A stretch of DNA of 64,000 nt from Bog-473 sp963753115 (lineage in GTDB: Bacteria; Actinomycetota; Acidimicrobiia; Acidimicrobiales; RAAP-2), in the NCBI GenBank assembly GCA_963753115.1, contig CAVWBB010000002.1, forward strand, positions 145,943 to 209,942, in the 5' to 3' direction. The notes below the pieces were generated by a model that was not told the origin of the DNA, did not search any database, and saw only the letters and a list, made by a program, of their open reading frames with translations. The number at the start of each line of letters is the position of its first letter. Position 1 is the stretch's first letter. Below, piece after piece: positions 24,342 to 32,728 of the stretch. Both the position numbers and the translations under genes were made by a program.

Positions 24342-24850
24342 CCGTCCTCACCCCCCTTCGCGTCCAGGCCGCGTTCGATGTACTTCTCCTGCAGCGCCTC
24401 AGCCACCGGCTTCGGGACGAAGGCCGACACGTCGCCGCCGAAGCGCCACACCTCGCGCACGAGCTTGGAGGCGACGAAGGACCACTCCGGGCTGGTCGGG
24501 ATGAAGATCGTCTCGACCCCGGAGAGGTGGTTGTTCATCTGTGCCATCTGCATTTCGGCCTCGAAGTCCGACACCGCCCGCAGGCCGCGCACGATCGCCG
24601 ACGCGCCGACGTCGCGAGCGACGTAGACCAGGAGGGTCGAGACCGACACGATGCGCACGCTCGGCAGGTGGGCCATCGTCTCCTCCAGCATCGCCTGGCG
24701 CTCCTGGAGGTCGAACAGCGCCATGCTCTTCTGGGGATTGCGCAACGCGGCGACGACCACTTCGTCGAAGAGCCGGGTGGCCCGCTCGACGATCTCGAGG
24801 TGCCCGTTGTGGAAGGGGTCGAAGGATCCCGGGAAAAGACCGACTTTCAC
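24338..24850 (-). CDS. coaD: Pantetheine-phosphate adenylyltransferase
   Basis: 170 residues. 'VGLFPGSFDPFHNGHLEIVERA' carries the nucleotidyltransferase HxGH-type motif (HNGH); 'IVRGLRAVSDFEAEMQMAQMN' and the 'SPEWSFVASKLVREVWRFGGDV' region complete the family pattern (ISSxxxR-like position occupied by FVASKLVR). Makes dephospho-CoA from 4'-phosphopantetheine and ATP. Its start overlaps the rsmD stop by 4 nt. Confidence 0.96.
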   Translation of the reverse strand: MKVGLFPGSFDPFHNGHLEIVERATRLFDEVVVAALRNPQKSMALFDLQERQAMLEETMAHLPSVRIVSVSTLLVYVARDVGASAIVRGLRAVSDFEAEMQMAQMNNHLSGVETIFIPTSPEWSFVASKLVREVWRFGGDVSAFVPKPVAEALQEKYIERGLDAKGGEDG

Positions 24851-25392
24851 GAGTCGTCACCACTGCGATGAGCCACGGTGACGAGCGTACCGCCGTACCG
24901 CCTCTCCCTCGCGACCACCCAGGCCTCGGGAAGCGCGATCGGGGCCGCCGATTCCATGACGACGGCATCGGCGCGCAGCACACGCAGAAGCGCAGGCCAG
25001 TCGTCGAAGTTGTACGGGGGGTCGCACAGGGCGAGGTCGAATGCGCCGGCGGCGGCCGACTCGAGCCACCCCGGCAGCGCGGCCCGGACGATCGTGACCG
25101 GCTCCTCCCCGAGCCCGACGGCGTCCAGGTTGCGGCGGACGGCGGCCAACGCGTCCGGATCCAGGTCGACGAAGGTGGACGACGCCGCCCCCCGGGACAA
25201 GGCCTCGACCCCCAACGCGCCGCTGCCGCAGAACAGATCGACCACCGTGAGCCCTTCGACGCCGCCCTGCGAGCCGAGGATGTCGAAGATCGCCTCGCGG
25301 ACCCGGTCCGACGTCGGGCGGACCGTCGGCGGCAGCTTGGCGGCCAGCCGGCGGCCGCGGCTCCGGCCTCCGATGACCCGCATCGCGTCCAC
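24847..25392 (-). CDS. rsmD: 16S rRNA (guanine966-N2)-methyltransferase RsmD
   Basis: 181 residues. The start is GTG 25392 or ATG 25383. 'MRVIGGRSRGRRLAAK' and 'RPTSDRVREAIFDIL' are RsmD-specific; 'VVDLFCGSGALGVEALSRGA' is the SAM loop and 'FDLALCDPPYNF' the catalytic DPPY. Methylates G966 in 30S particles. Confidence 0.95.
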   Translation of the reverse strand: MDAMRVIGGRSRGRRLAAKLPPTVRPTSDRVREAIFDILGSQGGVEGLTVVDLFCGSGALGVEALSRGAASSTFVDLDPDALAAVRRNLDAVGLGEEPVTIVRAALPGWLESAAAGAFDLALCDPPYNFDDWPALLRVLRADAVVMESAAPIALPEAWVVARERRYGGTLVTVAHRSGDDS

Positions 25393-25453
25393 CCTATGGC
25401 GGCACGGGCCGAGCGGGGCTCCGGACCGGTTGTGCCGCGCAACGTGTGCCGGC

Positions 25454-27646
25454 TCAGCTCTTGAACAGGTATTCCCCTTCGTCCTCGCTCAACAGCAGCT
25501 TGACCTCGTCGGCCAGGTCGGCGTGCGCACGCAGCTGCGGGTCCTCGCCGACCACGGCCTCGGCCACGCGGCGCGCCTCGGCCAGCAGCGCCATGTCGCC
25601 GGGATCGGTGAGTGACGCCAGACGCAGGTCGCTCTGCCCCTTCTGCCGGGCGCCGAGGAGCGTGCCCTCGCCGCGCACCCGCAGGTCCGCCTCGGCCAGG
25701 GCGAAGCCGTCGGTCGACCCGGCCACCGCGGTCAGCCGTTCGTTCCCCTCCTCGCCACCGAGCAGGTAGCACCAGCTGGCGGTCCCGCCGCGGCCGACTC
25801 GGCCCCGGAGCTGGTGCAGCTGCGCGATCCCGAAGCGGTCGGCGCTCTCGACCACCATGACGGTGGCCTCGGGCACGTCGACGCCGACCTCAATGACCGT
25901 GGTGGCGACGAGCACATCGAGCGCACCCGTGCGGAACCGGTCCATCACCTCCTCGCGGGCGGCAGGCGCCATCTGCCCGTGCAGGAGCCCGACCCGCAAC
26001 CCCGCCAGCTCGCCCGCCTCCAACCGCTCGAACTCCTCGGTGGCCGACTTGGCCTCGACCCGTGGTGAGTCGCTGACCAGCGGGCACACCACGAAGGCCC
26101 GGTGGCCCGCCTCCACCTCCTGGCGCACCCGGTCCCAGGCGCGCTGCGCTGCGCCGTCACCTTGGGCGTCGCCTTGGCTCTCGCCGTCGCCGGCGCCGGC
26201 GCCGGGTATCCATTCGGTGGTGACCGGTTGGCGGCCGGGAGGGAGCTCGTCGAGGGTGGTCAGGTCGAGGTCGCCGAAGATCACCATGGCGGCCGTGCGC
26301 GGGATGGGCGTCGCCGTCATCACCAGCAAATCGGGGTCACCGTCGGTGCCTTTGGCGCGCAGCGTCGCACGCTGTTCCACGCCGAAGCGGTGCTGCTCGT
26401 CGATCACCACCGCACCGAGCGACCCGAACGCCACCTCCTCGGTCAACAGCGCATGGGTCCCGACCACGATCCCCACCGCGCCCGAGGCCAGCCCGTCGAG
26501 CACCGCCGCACGCGCCTTGCCCTTCACCCGGCTCGTCAGGAGCTCCACCCGCACCTCGCCGCCCGCCATGCCACCAGCGCCCTCCAGGTCGCCGAGGAGG
26601 GCGCGCACGGCCGAGAAGTGCTGCTCGGCCAGGACCTCGGTGGGGACCATCAAGGCGCCCTGGTGCCCGCTCTGCACAGCCGCCAGCAACGCGGCCAGCG
26701 CCACGACCGTCTTGCCGGAGCCGACGTCGCCTTGCAAGAGGCGGTGCATCGGAAAGGGGCCAGCCATGTCGGCGACGATGACGGCCAGCGCCCGGCGCTG
26801 CGCCTTGGTCAGCTCGTAGGGCAGCGCGGCCAGGAACCGCGCCACCAGCGTGTCTCCCACCGACCCCGTGACCTCCCGCGGCGACACGTCGTGGTGCAGG
26901 GCGCGCGCGTTGACCTCGAAGGCGCGCCGCCGCAGCACGAGCGCGAGCTGCAGGCGGAACAGCTCGTCGAAGACCAATCGGCGGCGGGCCGGCTCGACCA
27001 CACTCAGCGACTCCGGCGCGTGGATGGCCCCGAAGGCCTCGGTCCGCTCCCACAGGTCGATATCGGACCGCCACTCGGCCGGGAGCGGATCGGCGAACTC
27101 GCCGGCCCGGGTCAGCGCCTCCGCCACGAACTCGCCGATCTCCCACGACGTCAGGCCCGCCTTGGCCGAGGCCGGGTAGACGGGCAGGATCCGGAGCGTC
27201 CGCCGCCCCGGCGTGACCCCGGCCACCACGTCGACCACGGGATTGGCCATCTGGCGGGTGCCCCGGTAGTCGGTCACCTTGCCGAAGAAGATCGCCTCGG
27301 TCCCCGCCTCGAGCTGCTTGGCCCGCCAGGGCTGGTTGAAGAAGACGATCTTGAGGCGTCCGGTGTCGTCGCGCACCACCACGTCGACGACGGCGCGCCC
27401 GGTGCGCGCCCGGCGGGCGTGCGCCGACTGGACCGAGGCCAGCACGGCCGCCTCGTCCCCGACCTGGAGCCCCGAGACGTCGGCCTGGCGCGTGCGGTCG
27501 ATGTAACGCCGCGGATAGGTCGTCACGAGGTCGAGGACGGTCTCGATCCCGAGGTCGGCCAGCCGGCCGGCCTTGCGCTCCGACACCGACTCGAGCACCG
27601 ACACCGGCCGCAGGCTCAGGTCGCTGAGTGTCCGGCCGCTACTCAA
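25454..27646 (-). CDS. recG: ATP-dependent DNA helicase RecG
   Basis: 730 residues from TTG 27646, which overlaps the fakA-like stop by 8 nt; GTG 27604 would cut into the conserved start 'PVSVLESVSERKAGRLADLGI'. The wedge/OB domain (about 55-190) has 'YPRRYIDRT'. The helicase core has 'HRLLQGDVGSGKTVVALAAL' (Walker A), 'VIDEQHRFGV' (DEQH), 'MTATPIPRT', 'LLHGQMAPAAREEVMDRFR', 'ATTVIEVGVDVPEATVMVVE' and 'QLRGRVGRG'. Rescues stalled forks by branch migration. An insert near residue 520 ('GESQGDAQGDGAAQ') is unusual. Confidence 0.96.
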   Translation of the reverse strand: MSSGRTLSDLSLRPVSVLESVSERKAGRLADLGIETVLDLVTTYPRRYIDRTRQADVSGLQVGDEAAVLASVQSAHARRARTGRAVVDVVVRDDTGRLKIVFFNQPWRAKQLEAGTEAIFFGKVTDYRGTRQMANPVVDVVAGVTPGRRTLRILPVYPASAKAGLTSWEIGEFVAEALTRAGEFADPLPAEWRSDIDLWERTEAFGAIHAPESLSVVEPARRRLVFDELFRLQLALVLRRRAFEVNARALHHDVSPREVTGSVGDTLVARFLAALPYELTKAQRRALAVIVADMAGPFPMHRLLQGDVGSGKTVVALAALLAAVQSGHQGALMVPTEVLAEQHFSAVRALLGDLEGAGGMAGGEVRVELLTSRVKGKARAAVLDGLASGAVGIVVGTHALLTEEVAFGSLGAVVIDEQHRFGVEQRATLRAKGTDGDPDLLVMTATPIPRTAAMVIFGDLDLTTLDELPPGRQPVTTEWIPGAGAGDGESQGDAQGDGAAQRAWDRVRQEVEAGHRAFVVCPLVSDSPRVEAKSATEEFERLEAGELAGLRVGLLHGQMAPAAREEVMDRFRTGALDVLVATTVIEVGVDVPEATVMVVESADRFGIAQLHQLRGRVGRGGTASWCYLLGGEEGNERLTAVAGSTDGFALAEADLRVRGEGTLLGARQKGQSDLRLASLTDPGDMALLAEARRVAEAVVGEDPQLRAHADLADEVKLLLSEDEGEYLFKS

Positions 27647-29312
27647 TCCCCAACAGGTACGGGTAGAGAGGTTGGCCGCCCTGATGCACCTCGAGCGCGA
27701 CGTCCGGGTGTTCCTCGGAGAGCCATTCCTCGATCCGCCGCGTGTCCGCCACGCGCGCCCCATCGCCCTCGATGAGGGTGACCAGCTCGTGCGTGGGCTG
27801 CAGCAGGCGGCTCAACAGGAGGCGGGTGCACACGACGATGTTGTCGGAGACCGCCACGACGCCGTCCCGCGAGACCCCGATGAAGTCGCCCTCGTGGACC
27901 TCCCCGGCGTCGGTCACGGTGTCCCGCACGGCGCGGGTGACCTCGGCGGGTACGACGCGGGCGGCCGACTCGGACATCGAAGCGACGTTGGCCTCGGCCC
28001 CGGCTGCCGGGTCGTAGGCCAAGAGAGCGGCGAACCCTTCGACGATGGAGCCGGTCGCCACCACGCGGACCGTCTTGTCGCACAACGCATCGACCTGGTC
28101 GGCGACCGGCCGGATGTTCTTGTTGTTGGGCAGGATGACCACCTCGGCGGACCCCACCGACTCGACGGCCTTGACCAGGTCGGCCGTGGCCGGGTTCATG
28201 GTCTGGCCCCCGACGACCAGGTGGTGGACGCCGAGCGAGCGGAAGATGCGCCCGATGCCGTCGCCCGAGACGACCGCCACCACGCTCGTCGTCGGTGGCG
28301 GTCCCGTGCCCTCGATGCTCGGGCCGGCCCCGGGCGCGCCGACGCTCTCGCGCACCCAGCGCTCCTCCTCCACCTGCTCGTCGAGGTCGGTCACCCGGAT
28401 CCGATGCGGCCGCCCGGCGTCCACGCCGGCCTCGATGGCGGCCCCGATGTCGTCCGTATGGATGTGGCAGTTCCACAGGCCGTCGCCCCCGACCACCACG
28501 ATGGAGTCGCCGATGCCCGCCCACACCTCCTTGAACGCCTCGATCGAGTCGTCGGGCGCGCTGAGGAAGTACATGACCTCGAAGCGCAGGTCGCCGACGG
28601 CGTGCTCCTCGGCCCCCGCTCCGTCGGCCATCGCCGCCGTCCCGTTGAGGGCACTGAGGTCCGGGGCATCGACGCCGGACGGCTCCGGCAGGGGACGGCC
28701 GTCGAGCACGAGGAGGAACGCATCGAGCAGGAGCAGGTACCCCGTTCCGCCGGCGTCGACCACCCCGGCCTGGGCCAGGACGGGCAGCATCTCGGGGGTG
28801 CGGGCCAGGGCGTCGGCCGCCTCGCTGCGGGCACTCACCACCACGCCCACCAGGCCCGAGCCGTTGGCCGCACCGACCGCGGCGGCGGAGGCCACCGTCA
28901 AGATGGTGCCCTCGACCGGGCGCACCACGGCCCGCCGGGCGAGGTCGGCGGCGTGGGCGATGGCACCGACGAGCGTGTCGGGGTCGACGGTGTCGCTCCC
29001 CGCCCCGGCCATGCGCTCGCTCATCCCCCGCAGCAGCTGGGAGAGGATCACGCCCGAGTTCCCCCGGGCTCCCATGAGCGAACCGTGCCCGATGGCCTTG
29101 CACACCTCGGGCAGGCCGGCCCCGGCCTCCATGCCGTCCAGCTCGCTGACCACGGCTTCGAGGGTCAACGCCATGTTGGTGCCGGTGTCCCCGTCGGGCA
29201 CCGGATAGACGTTGAGGCGGTTGATGTCACCCTGGTGCAGCCTGAGAGCGTCCCGGTACCCCTCCATCACAGCGCGCAGTTCGTCGGCGCCCAGCGTCGA
29301 CGGGGAGGTCAT
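27639..29312 (-). CDS. DAK2-domain protein, fatty acid kinase FakA-like
   Basis: 557 residues, start ATG 29312 ('MTSPSTLGADELRAVMEGY'). The N-terminal DhaL/DAK2 domain shows 'NRLNVYPVPDGDTGTNMALTLE' and 'GSLMGARGNSGVILSQLLRG' (nucleotide and Mg sites); the middle has 'VDAGGTGYLLLLDAFL'; the C-terminal domain has 'VVSGDGIGRIFRSLGVHHLVVGGQTMNPATADL' in pieces and 'VILPNNKNIRPVADQ'. This matches YloV/FakA, which phosphorylates fatty acids bound to FakB/DegV partners. No partner gene lies nearby. Divergent from rpmB, the common arrangement. Confidence 0.88.
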   Translation of the reverse strand: MTSPSTLGADELRAVMEGYRDALRLHQGDINRLNVYPVPDGDTGTNMALTLEAVVSELDGMEAGAGLPEVCKAIGHGSLMGARGNSGVILSQLLRGMSERMAGAGSDTVDPDTLVGAIAHAADLARRAVVRPVEGTILTVASAAAVGAANGSGLVGVVVSARSEAADALARTPEMLPVLAQAGVVDAGGTGYLLLLDAFLLVLDGRPLPEPSGVDAPDLSALNGTAAMADGAGAEEHAVGDLRFEVMYFLSAPDDSIEAFKEVWAGIGDSIVVVGGDGLWNCHIHTDDIGAAIEAGVDAGRPHRIRVTDLDEQVEEERWVRESVGAPGAGPSIEGTGPPPTTSVVAVVSGDGIGRIFRSLGVHHLVVGGQTMNPATADLVKAVESVGSAEVVILPNNKNIRPVADQVDALCDKTVRVVATGSIVEGFAALLAYDPAAGAEANVASMSESAARVVPAEVTRAVRDTVTDAGEVHEGDFIGVSRDGVVAVSDNIVVCTRLLLSRLLQPTHELVTLIEGDGARVADTRRIEEWLSEEHPDVALEVHQGGQPLYPYLLGIE

Positions 29313-29393
29313 GGCAGGGGATGCTAACCTTTGAGCCGTTCGTGAAGGCCTGCGTGGTCCGTCGACCGCGGCCTCCCCCAGGAAGGTTCTCCC

Positions 29394-29612
29394 ATGGCAG
29401 CAGTGTGCGATATCTGTGGCAAGAAGCCCTCGTTCGGCATGAACGTGAGCCACTCCCACCGTCGCACCAAGCGGCGTTGGAACCCCAACATTCAGCGGGT
29501 CCGCGCCCTGGTCGACGGCGCCCCCAAGCGTCTGCACGTCTGCACCTCGTGCATCCGGGCCGGCAAGGTGACCAAGCCGCTGCGCCGGGCGCCCGAGCCC
29601 AGCGCGAACTGA
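29394..29612 (+). CDS. rpmB: 50S ribosomal protein L28
   Basis: 72 residues: 'MAAVCDICGKKPSFGMNVSHSHRRTKRRWNPN' in outline, then 'HVCTSCIRAGKVTK'. The two CxxC pairs (CDIC, CTSC) indicate the zinc-binding form. AGGAAGG precedes the ATG. It is the only plus-strand ribosomal gene here and is divergent from the fakA-like gene. Confidence 0.96.
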   Translation: MAAVCDICGKKPSFGMNVSHSHRRTKRRWNPNIQRVRALVDGAPKRLHVCTSCIRAGKVTKPLRRAPEPSAN

Positions 29613-29625
29613 CGCCCGCCACCTG

Positions 29626-29664
29626 AGCGGCCCAGGGCGAGCCGCCTCAGCGGCCCAGGGCGAG
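29626..29664. repeat. Direct repeat downstream of rpmB
   Basis: AGCGGCCCAGGGCGAG occurs twice, 7 bp apart. The spacer CCGCCTC could pair with upstream GAGCGGC, giving a GC-rich hairpin that may act as terminator between the converging rpmB and thiL genes; there is no T-run. Confidence 0.5.
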
Positions 29665-29689
29665 GTGACCGACCTGCAGCGTCGTCTTC

Positions 29690-30664
29690 CTAGCCGACTG
29701 TGTGCTGCCACCCCAGCCGTTCGAGCGGGTGCCCTCCGAGCGTCCGCGTCGAGCTCTCCGCAGTGATGACGCCCAGAGGGACTGGGGCTCTGAGCCCGGC
29801 GGCGCCGAAAGCACTCGCCATCTCCTCGAGGCCGACGTCGTCCACGGCGATCACCAACTCGTAGTCCTCTCCGCCCCCCAACGCCTCCTCCCTGGTGGCG
29901 CCGGTCGCAATCGGGACAGAGGTCAACTCGAACCCGACACCTGATGCATCGGCGAGGCGATGCAGGTCGAGCGCCAGTCCGTCGGACACGTCGATCATGG
30001 CGTGGGCGCCGGCGGCCCGGCCCAGCTGGCCTTCCCTGACGCGAGCCACGGGCCGCCGATACGCCTCAGGCAGATCGCCCTTGTCGGCCGCCGCGCTCCC
30101 TCGTGCCCGGAGCTCCCGCAGGCCCGCCGCCGAGGCACCACAGGGGCCCGTCAGGACGACCACGTCCCCGGGTCGGGCGCCGGCCCGCGACACCGGTGGG
30201 CGCCCACCGGGTTCGACCGTCCCCAGCACGGTCACCGCGACGGTCAGCTGTCCCGCCTCCGACACGTCGCCTCCGACGACCTGGCACCCGCTGGCGGCCG
30301 AGGCCTCGGCCACGCCGGCCATGACCCCGAGCGCCAGCTCACCGTGACCGGAGCCACCGGGCACGCAGAGGGCCACCAGGGCCCCGATGGGAGCGGCACC
30401 CACCGCGGCCAGGTCGCTCAGCGCTCCCATGAGGGCCTTCCAGCCCACGTCAGCTGGGCTGCAGATCGACAGGTCGACATGGACCCCCTCGACCACGCTG
30501 TCCACCGACACCACCAACGGGCCCCCGCCCGGAAGGCTCACCACGGCGGCATCGTCGCGCAGGCCGAACGCCTCGATTCCGTTTCCCAACATCGACCGGA
30601 TACTCTCTAAGACCTCGTCTTCTAAGACGGGGTGTCTCGTGTGCCGAGGTTTGGGGGATCCCAC
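29690..30664 (-). CDS. thiL: Thiamine-monophosphate kinase
   Basis: 324 residues from GTG 30664; ATG 30592 is an alternative start. 'GLRDDAAVVSLPGGGPLVVSVDSVVEGVHVDL' in outline gives the DDA and VDxxVEGvHF-type motifs (His-Val here). 'ADVGWKALMGALSDLAAVGA', 'GCQVVGGDVSEAGQLTVAVTVLG', 'MIDVSDGLALDLHRLADASGVG' and 'GGGEDYELV' complete the AIR-synthase-like ThiL fold. Phosphorylates thiamine monophosphate to the pyrophosphate. The 62 bases to pckG hold a direct repeat of TCTAAGAC (30606 and 30621). Confidence 0.93.
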   Translation of the reverse strand: MGSPKPRHTRHPVLEDEVLESIRSMLGNGIEAFGLRDDAAVVSLPGGGPLVVSVDSVVEGVHVDLSICSPADVGWKALMGALSDLAAVGAAPIGALVALCVPGGSGHGELALGVMAGVAEASAASGCQVVGGDVSEAGQLTVAVTVLGTVEPGGRPPVSRAGARPGDVVVLTGPCGASAAGLRELRARGSAAADKGDLPEAYRRPVARVREGQLGRAAGAHAMIDVSDGLALDLHRLADASGVGFELTSVPIATGATREEALGGGEDYELVIAVDDVGLEEMASAFGAAGLRAPVPLGVITAESSTRTLGGHPLERLGWQHTVG

Positions 30665-30726
30665 GTGACATGCCTAGCATTGGACCCCACCGAAACCGGC
30701 CGGACGAAGGAGTAGATCCCCCCGAC

Positions 30727-32517
30727 ATGGTGCCTACAAAGAACGCGAAACTCCTTGCCTGGGTCGAAGAGGTCGCCGCCCTCACGACGCCCGAGCGAAT
30801 TGAGTGGTGCGACGGTTCCGCCGACGAATACGACCGCCTCTGTCAGGAGCTCGTCGACGCCGGTACGTTCACACGGCTGTCGGACGCCAAGCGCCCCAAC
30901 AGCTACTGGTCGCACTCGGACCCGGGTGATGTCGCCCGCGTCGAGGACCGCACCTTCATCTGCTCCGCCAAGGAGATCGACGCCGGCCCGACCAACAACT
31001 GGTGCGAGCCCGACGAGATGCGCCAGACCCTTGACGGCCTCTTCAAGGGCTGCATGAAGGGTCGCACCATGTACGTGGTCCCCTTCTCCATGGGCCCGCT
31101 CGGTTCGGACATCGCGCACATCGGCGTGCAGCTGACCGACTCGGCCTACGTGGCCGTCTCCATGCGCATCATGACCCGCATGGGCGCCGGTGCCCTCGAG
31201 GTGCTCGGTGACGGTGACTTCGTCCCCTGCCTCCACTCGGTCGGCGACCCGCTCGAGCCCGGTGAGCAGGACGTGCCGTGGCCCTGCAACGCCGACAACA
31301 AGTACATCGTCCACTTTCCCGAGACGCGCGAAATCGTCTCCTTCGGCTCGGGCTACGGCGGGAACGCGCTTCTCGGGAAGAAGTGCTTCGCCCTGCGCAT
31401 CGCCTCGGTCATGGCCCGCGATGCCGGATGGATGGCCGAGCACATGCTCATCCTCAAGCTCACTTCCCCCGAAGGCGACACCCGCTATGTCACCGGTGCC
31501 TTCCCTTCGGCCTGCGGCAAGACGAACCTCGCCATGCTGATCCCCTCGATCGAGGGATGGAAGGTCGAGACGGTCGGCGACGACATCTGTTGGATGAAGT
31601 TCGGTGCCGACGGCCGCCTCTACGCCATCAACCCCGAGTCCGGGTTCTTCGGCGTGGCGCCGGGGACCAATACGCACACCAACCCCAACGCCATCCTCAC
31701 GCTGGACGGCAACTGCATCTTCACCAACACGGCCCTGACCGACGACGGTGACATCTGGTGGGAGGGCATGACCGAGGAGCCTCCGGCGCACCTCACCGAC
31801 TGGAAGGGCAACGACTGGACCCCTGAGGCGGGCACGCCCGCCGCGCACCCCAACGCCCGCTTCACGGCGCCGGCCAGCCAGGACCCGGCGATTGCCCCAG
31901 AGTGGGAGGACCCGGTCGGCGTGCCGATCAGTGCCATCCTCTTCGGCGGCCGCCGCGCCTCGGTCGTCCCGCTCGTGTTCCAGTCGCACGACTGGGAACA
32001 CGGGGTGTTCCTGGGCTCGATCATGGCGTCGGAGACGACCGCCGCCCAGGCTGGCGCCGTCGGCAACCTGCGCCGCGACCCCTTCGCCATGCTGCCGTTC
32101 TGCGGCTACAACATGGCTGACTACTTCGCCCATTGGCTGGAGATCGGTGCGAACGCACCCGACCGTGACGCCCTGCCGAAGATCTTCTACGTCAACTGGT
32201 TCCGCAAGGACGCGGACGGCAAGTTCCTCTGGCCCGGCTACGGCGAGAACTCGCGCGTGCTCGAGTGGATCTTCAACCGGGTCCTGGACAAGGCGCCGGC
32301 CGTCGAGACGCCGATCGGCTCGGTGCCCACGCCCGAGGCCATCGACACCACGGGTCTCGACGTGACGCGGGAGCAGATGGAAGAGCTCCTCCGGGTCGAC
32401 GTCGAAGGCTGGCGGGCAGAGGTGCCCCTCATTCAGGAGTACTACGCCAAATTCGGCGATCGGCTCCCCAAGGCGTTGGCGGACCAGGCTGAGACGCTGG
32501 GGGCTCGCCTGGGCTGA
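30727..32517 (+). CDS. pckG: Phosphoenolpyruvate carboxykinase (GTP)
   Basis: 596 residues, start ATG 30727. AAGGAG lies about 13 nt upstream, rather far; an ATG at 30670 would add 19 non-conserved residues. 'GAFPSACGKTNLAMLIP' is the kinase-1 loop with the reactive Cys of GTP-type enzymes. 'CWMKFGADGRLYAINPESGFFGVAPGT' in outline, 'GRRASVVPLVFQSHDWEHGV' and 'FFYVNWFRKD'-like 'IFYVNWFRKDADGKFLWPGYGENSRVLEW' in parts are all standard. Converts oxaloacetate and GTP to PEP, linking the TCA cycle to gluconeogenesis. Confidence 0.97.
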   Translation: MVPTKNAKLLAWVEEVAALTTPERIEWCDGSADEYDRLCQELVDAGTFTRLSDAKRPNSYWSHSDPGDVARVEDRTFICSAKEIDAGPTNNWCEPDEMRQTLDGLFKGCMKGRTMYVVPFSMGPLGSDIAHIGVQLTDSAYVAVSMRIMTRMGAGALEVLGDGDFVPCLHSVGDPLEPGEQDVPWPCNADNKYIVHFPETREIVSFGSGYGGNALLGKKCFALRIASVMARDAGWMAEHMLILKLTSPEGDTRYVTGAFPSACGKTNLAMLIPSIEGWKVETVGDDICWMKFGADGRLYAINPESGFFGVAPGTNTHTNPNAILTLDGNCIFTNTALTDDGDIWWEGMTEEPPAHLTDWKGNDWTPEAGTPAAHPNARFTAPASQDPAIAPEWEDPVGVPISAILFGGRRASVVPLVFQSHDWEHGVFLGSIMASETTAAQAGAVGNLRRDPFAMLPFCGYNMADYFAHWLEIGANAPDRDALPKIFYVNWFRKDADGKFLWPGYGENSRVLEWIFNRVLDKAPAVETPIGSVPTPEAIDTTGLDVTREQMEELLRVDVEGWRAEVPLIQEYYAKFGDRLPKALADQAETLGARLG

Positions 32518-32631
32518 GGCGCACTGCCTCTCTGCGGCCCCCTGACCGCTGTTCGGGCCCCTGCTGACCGCCGAGTCCGGCCGCTGACCGCCCGCTGTCT
32601 CGGGCCCCTCAGCGTCGGGGTGAGTCCTGAA

Positions 32632-32657
32632 GACTCTCAACACGCTCGTTTATAGTT
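32632..32657. other. 26-bp motif, copy 2
   Basis: Second copy of the motif at 12083-12108 (core CTCAACACGCTCGTTTA). It lies in the 211-bp gap between the converging pckG and MFS genes, which is not where a promoter for a flanking gene is expected. The TATAGT at 32651 could serve as a -10 for an unrecognised transcript. Confidence 0.55.
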
Positions 32658-32728
32658 GCGCACGACATTCCCGCTTCAGGCGTTCCGGTCATCACTTGAC
32701 AGGGCGCGCCACAGGGAAAGCGTCGCGC

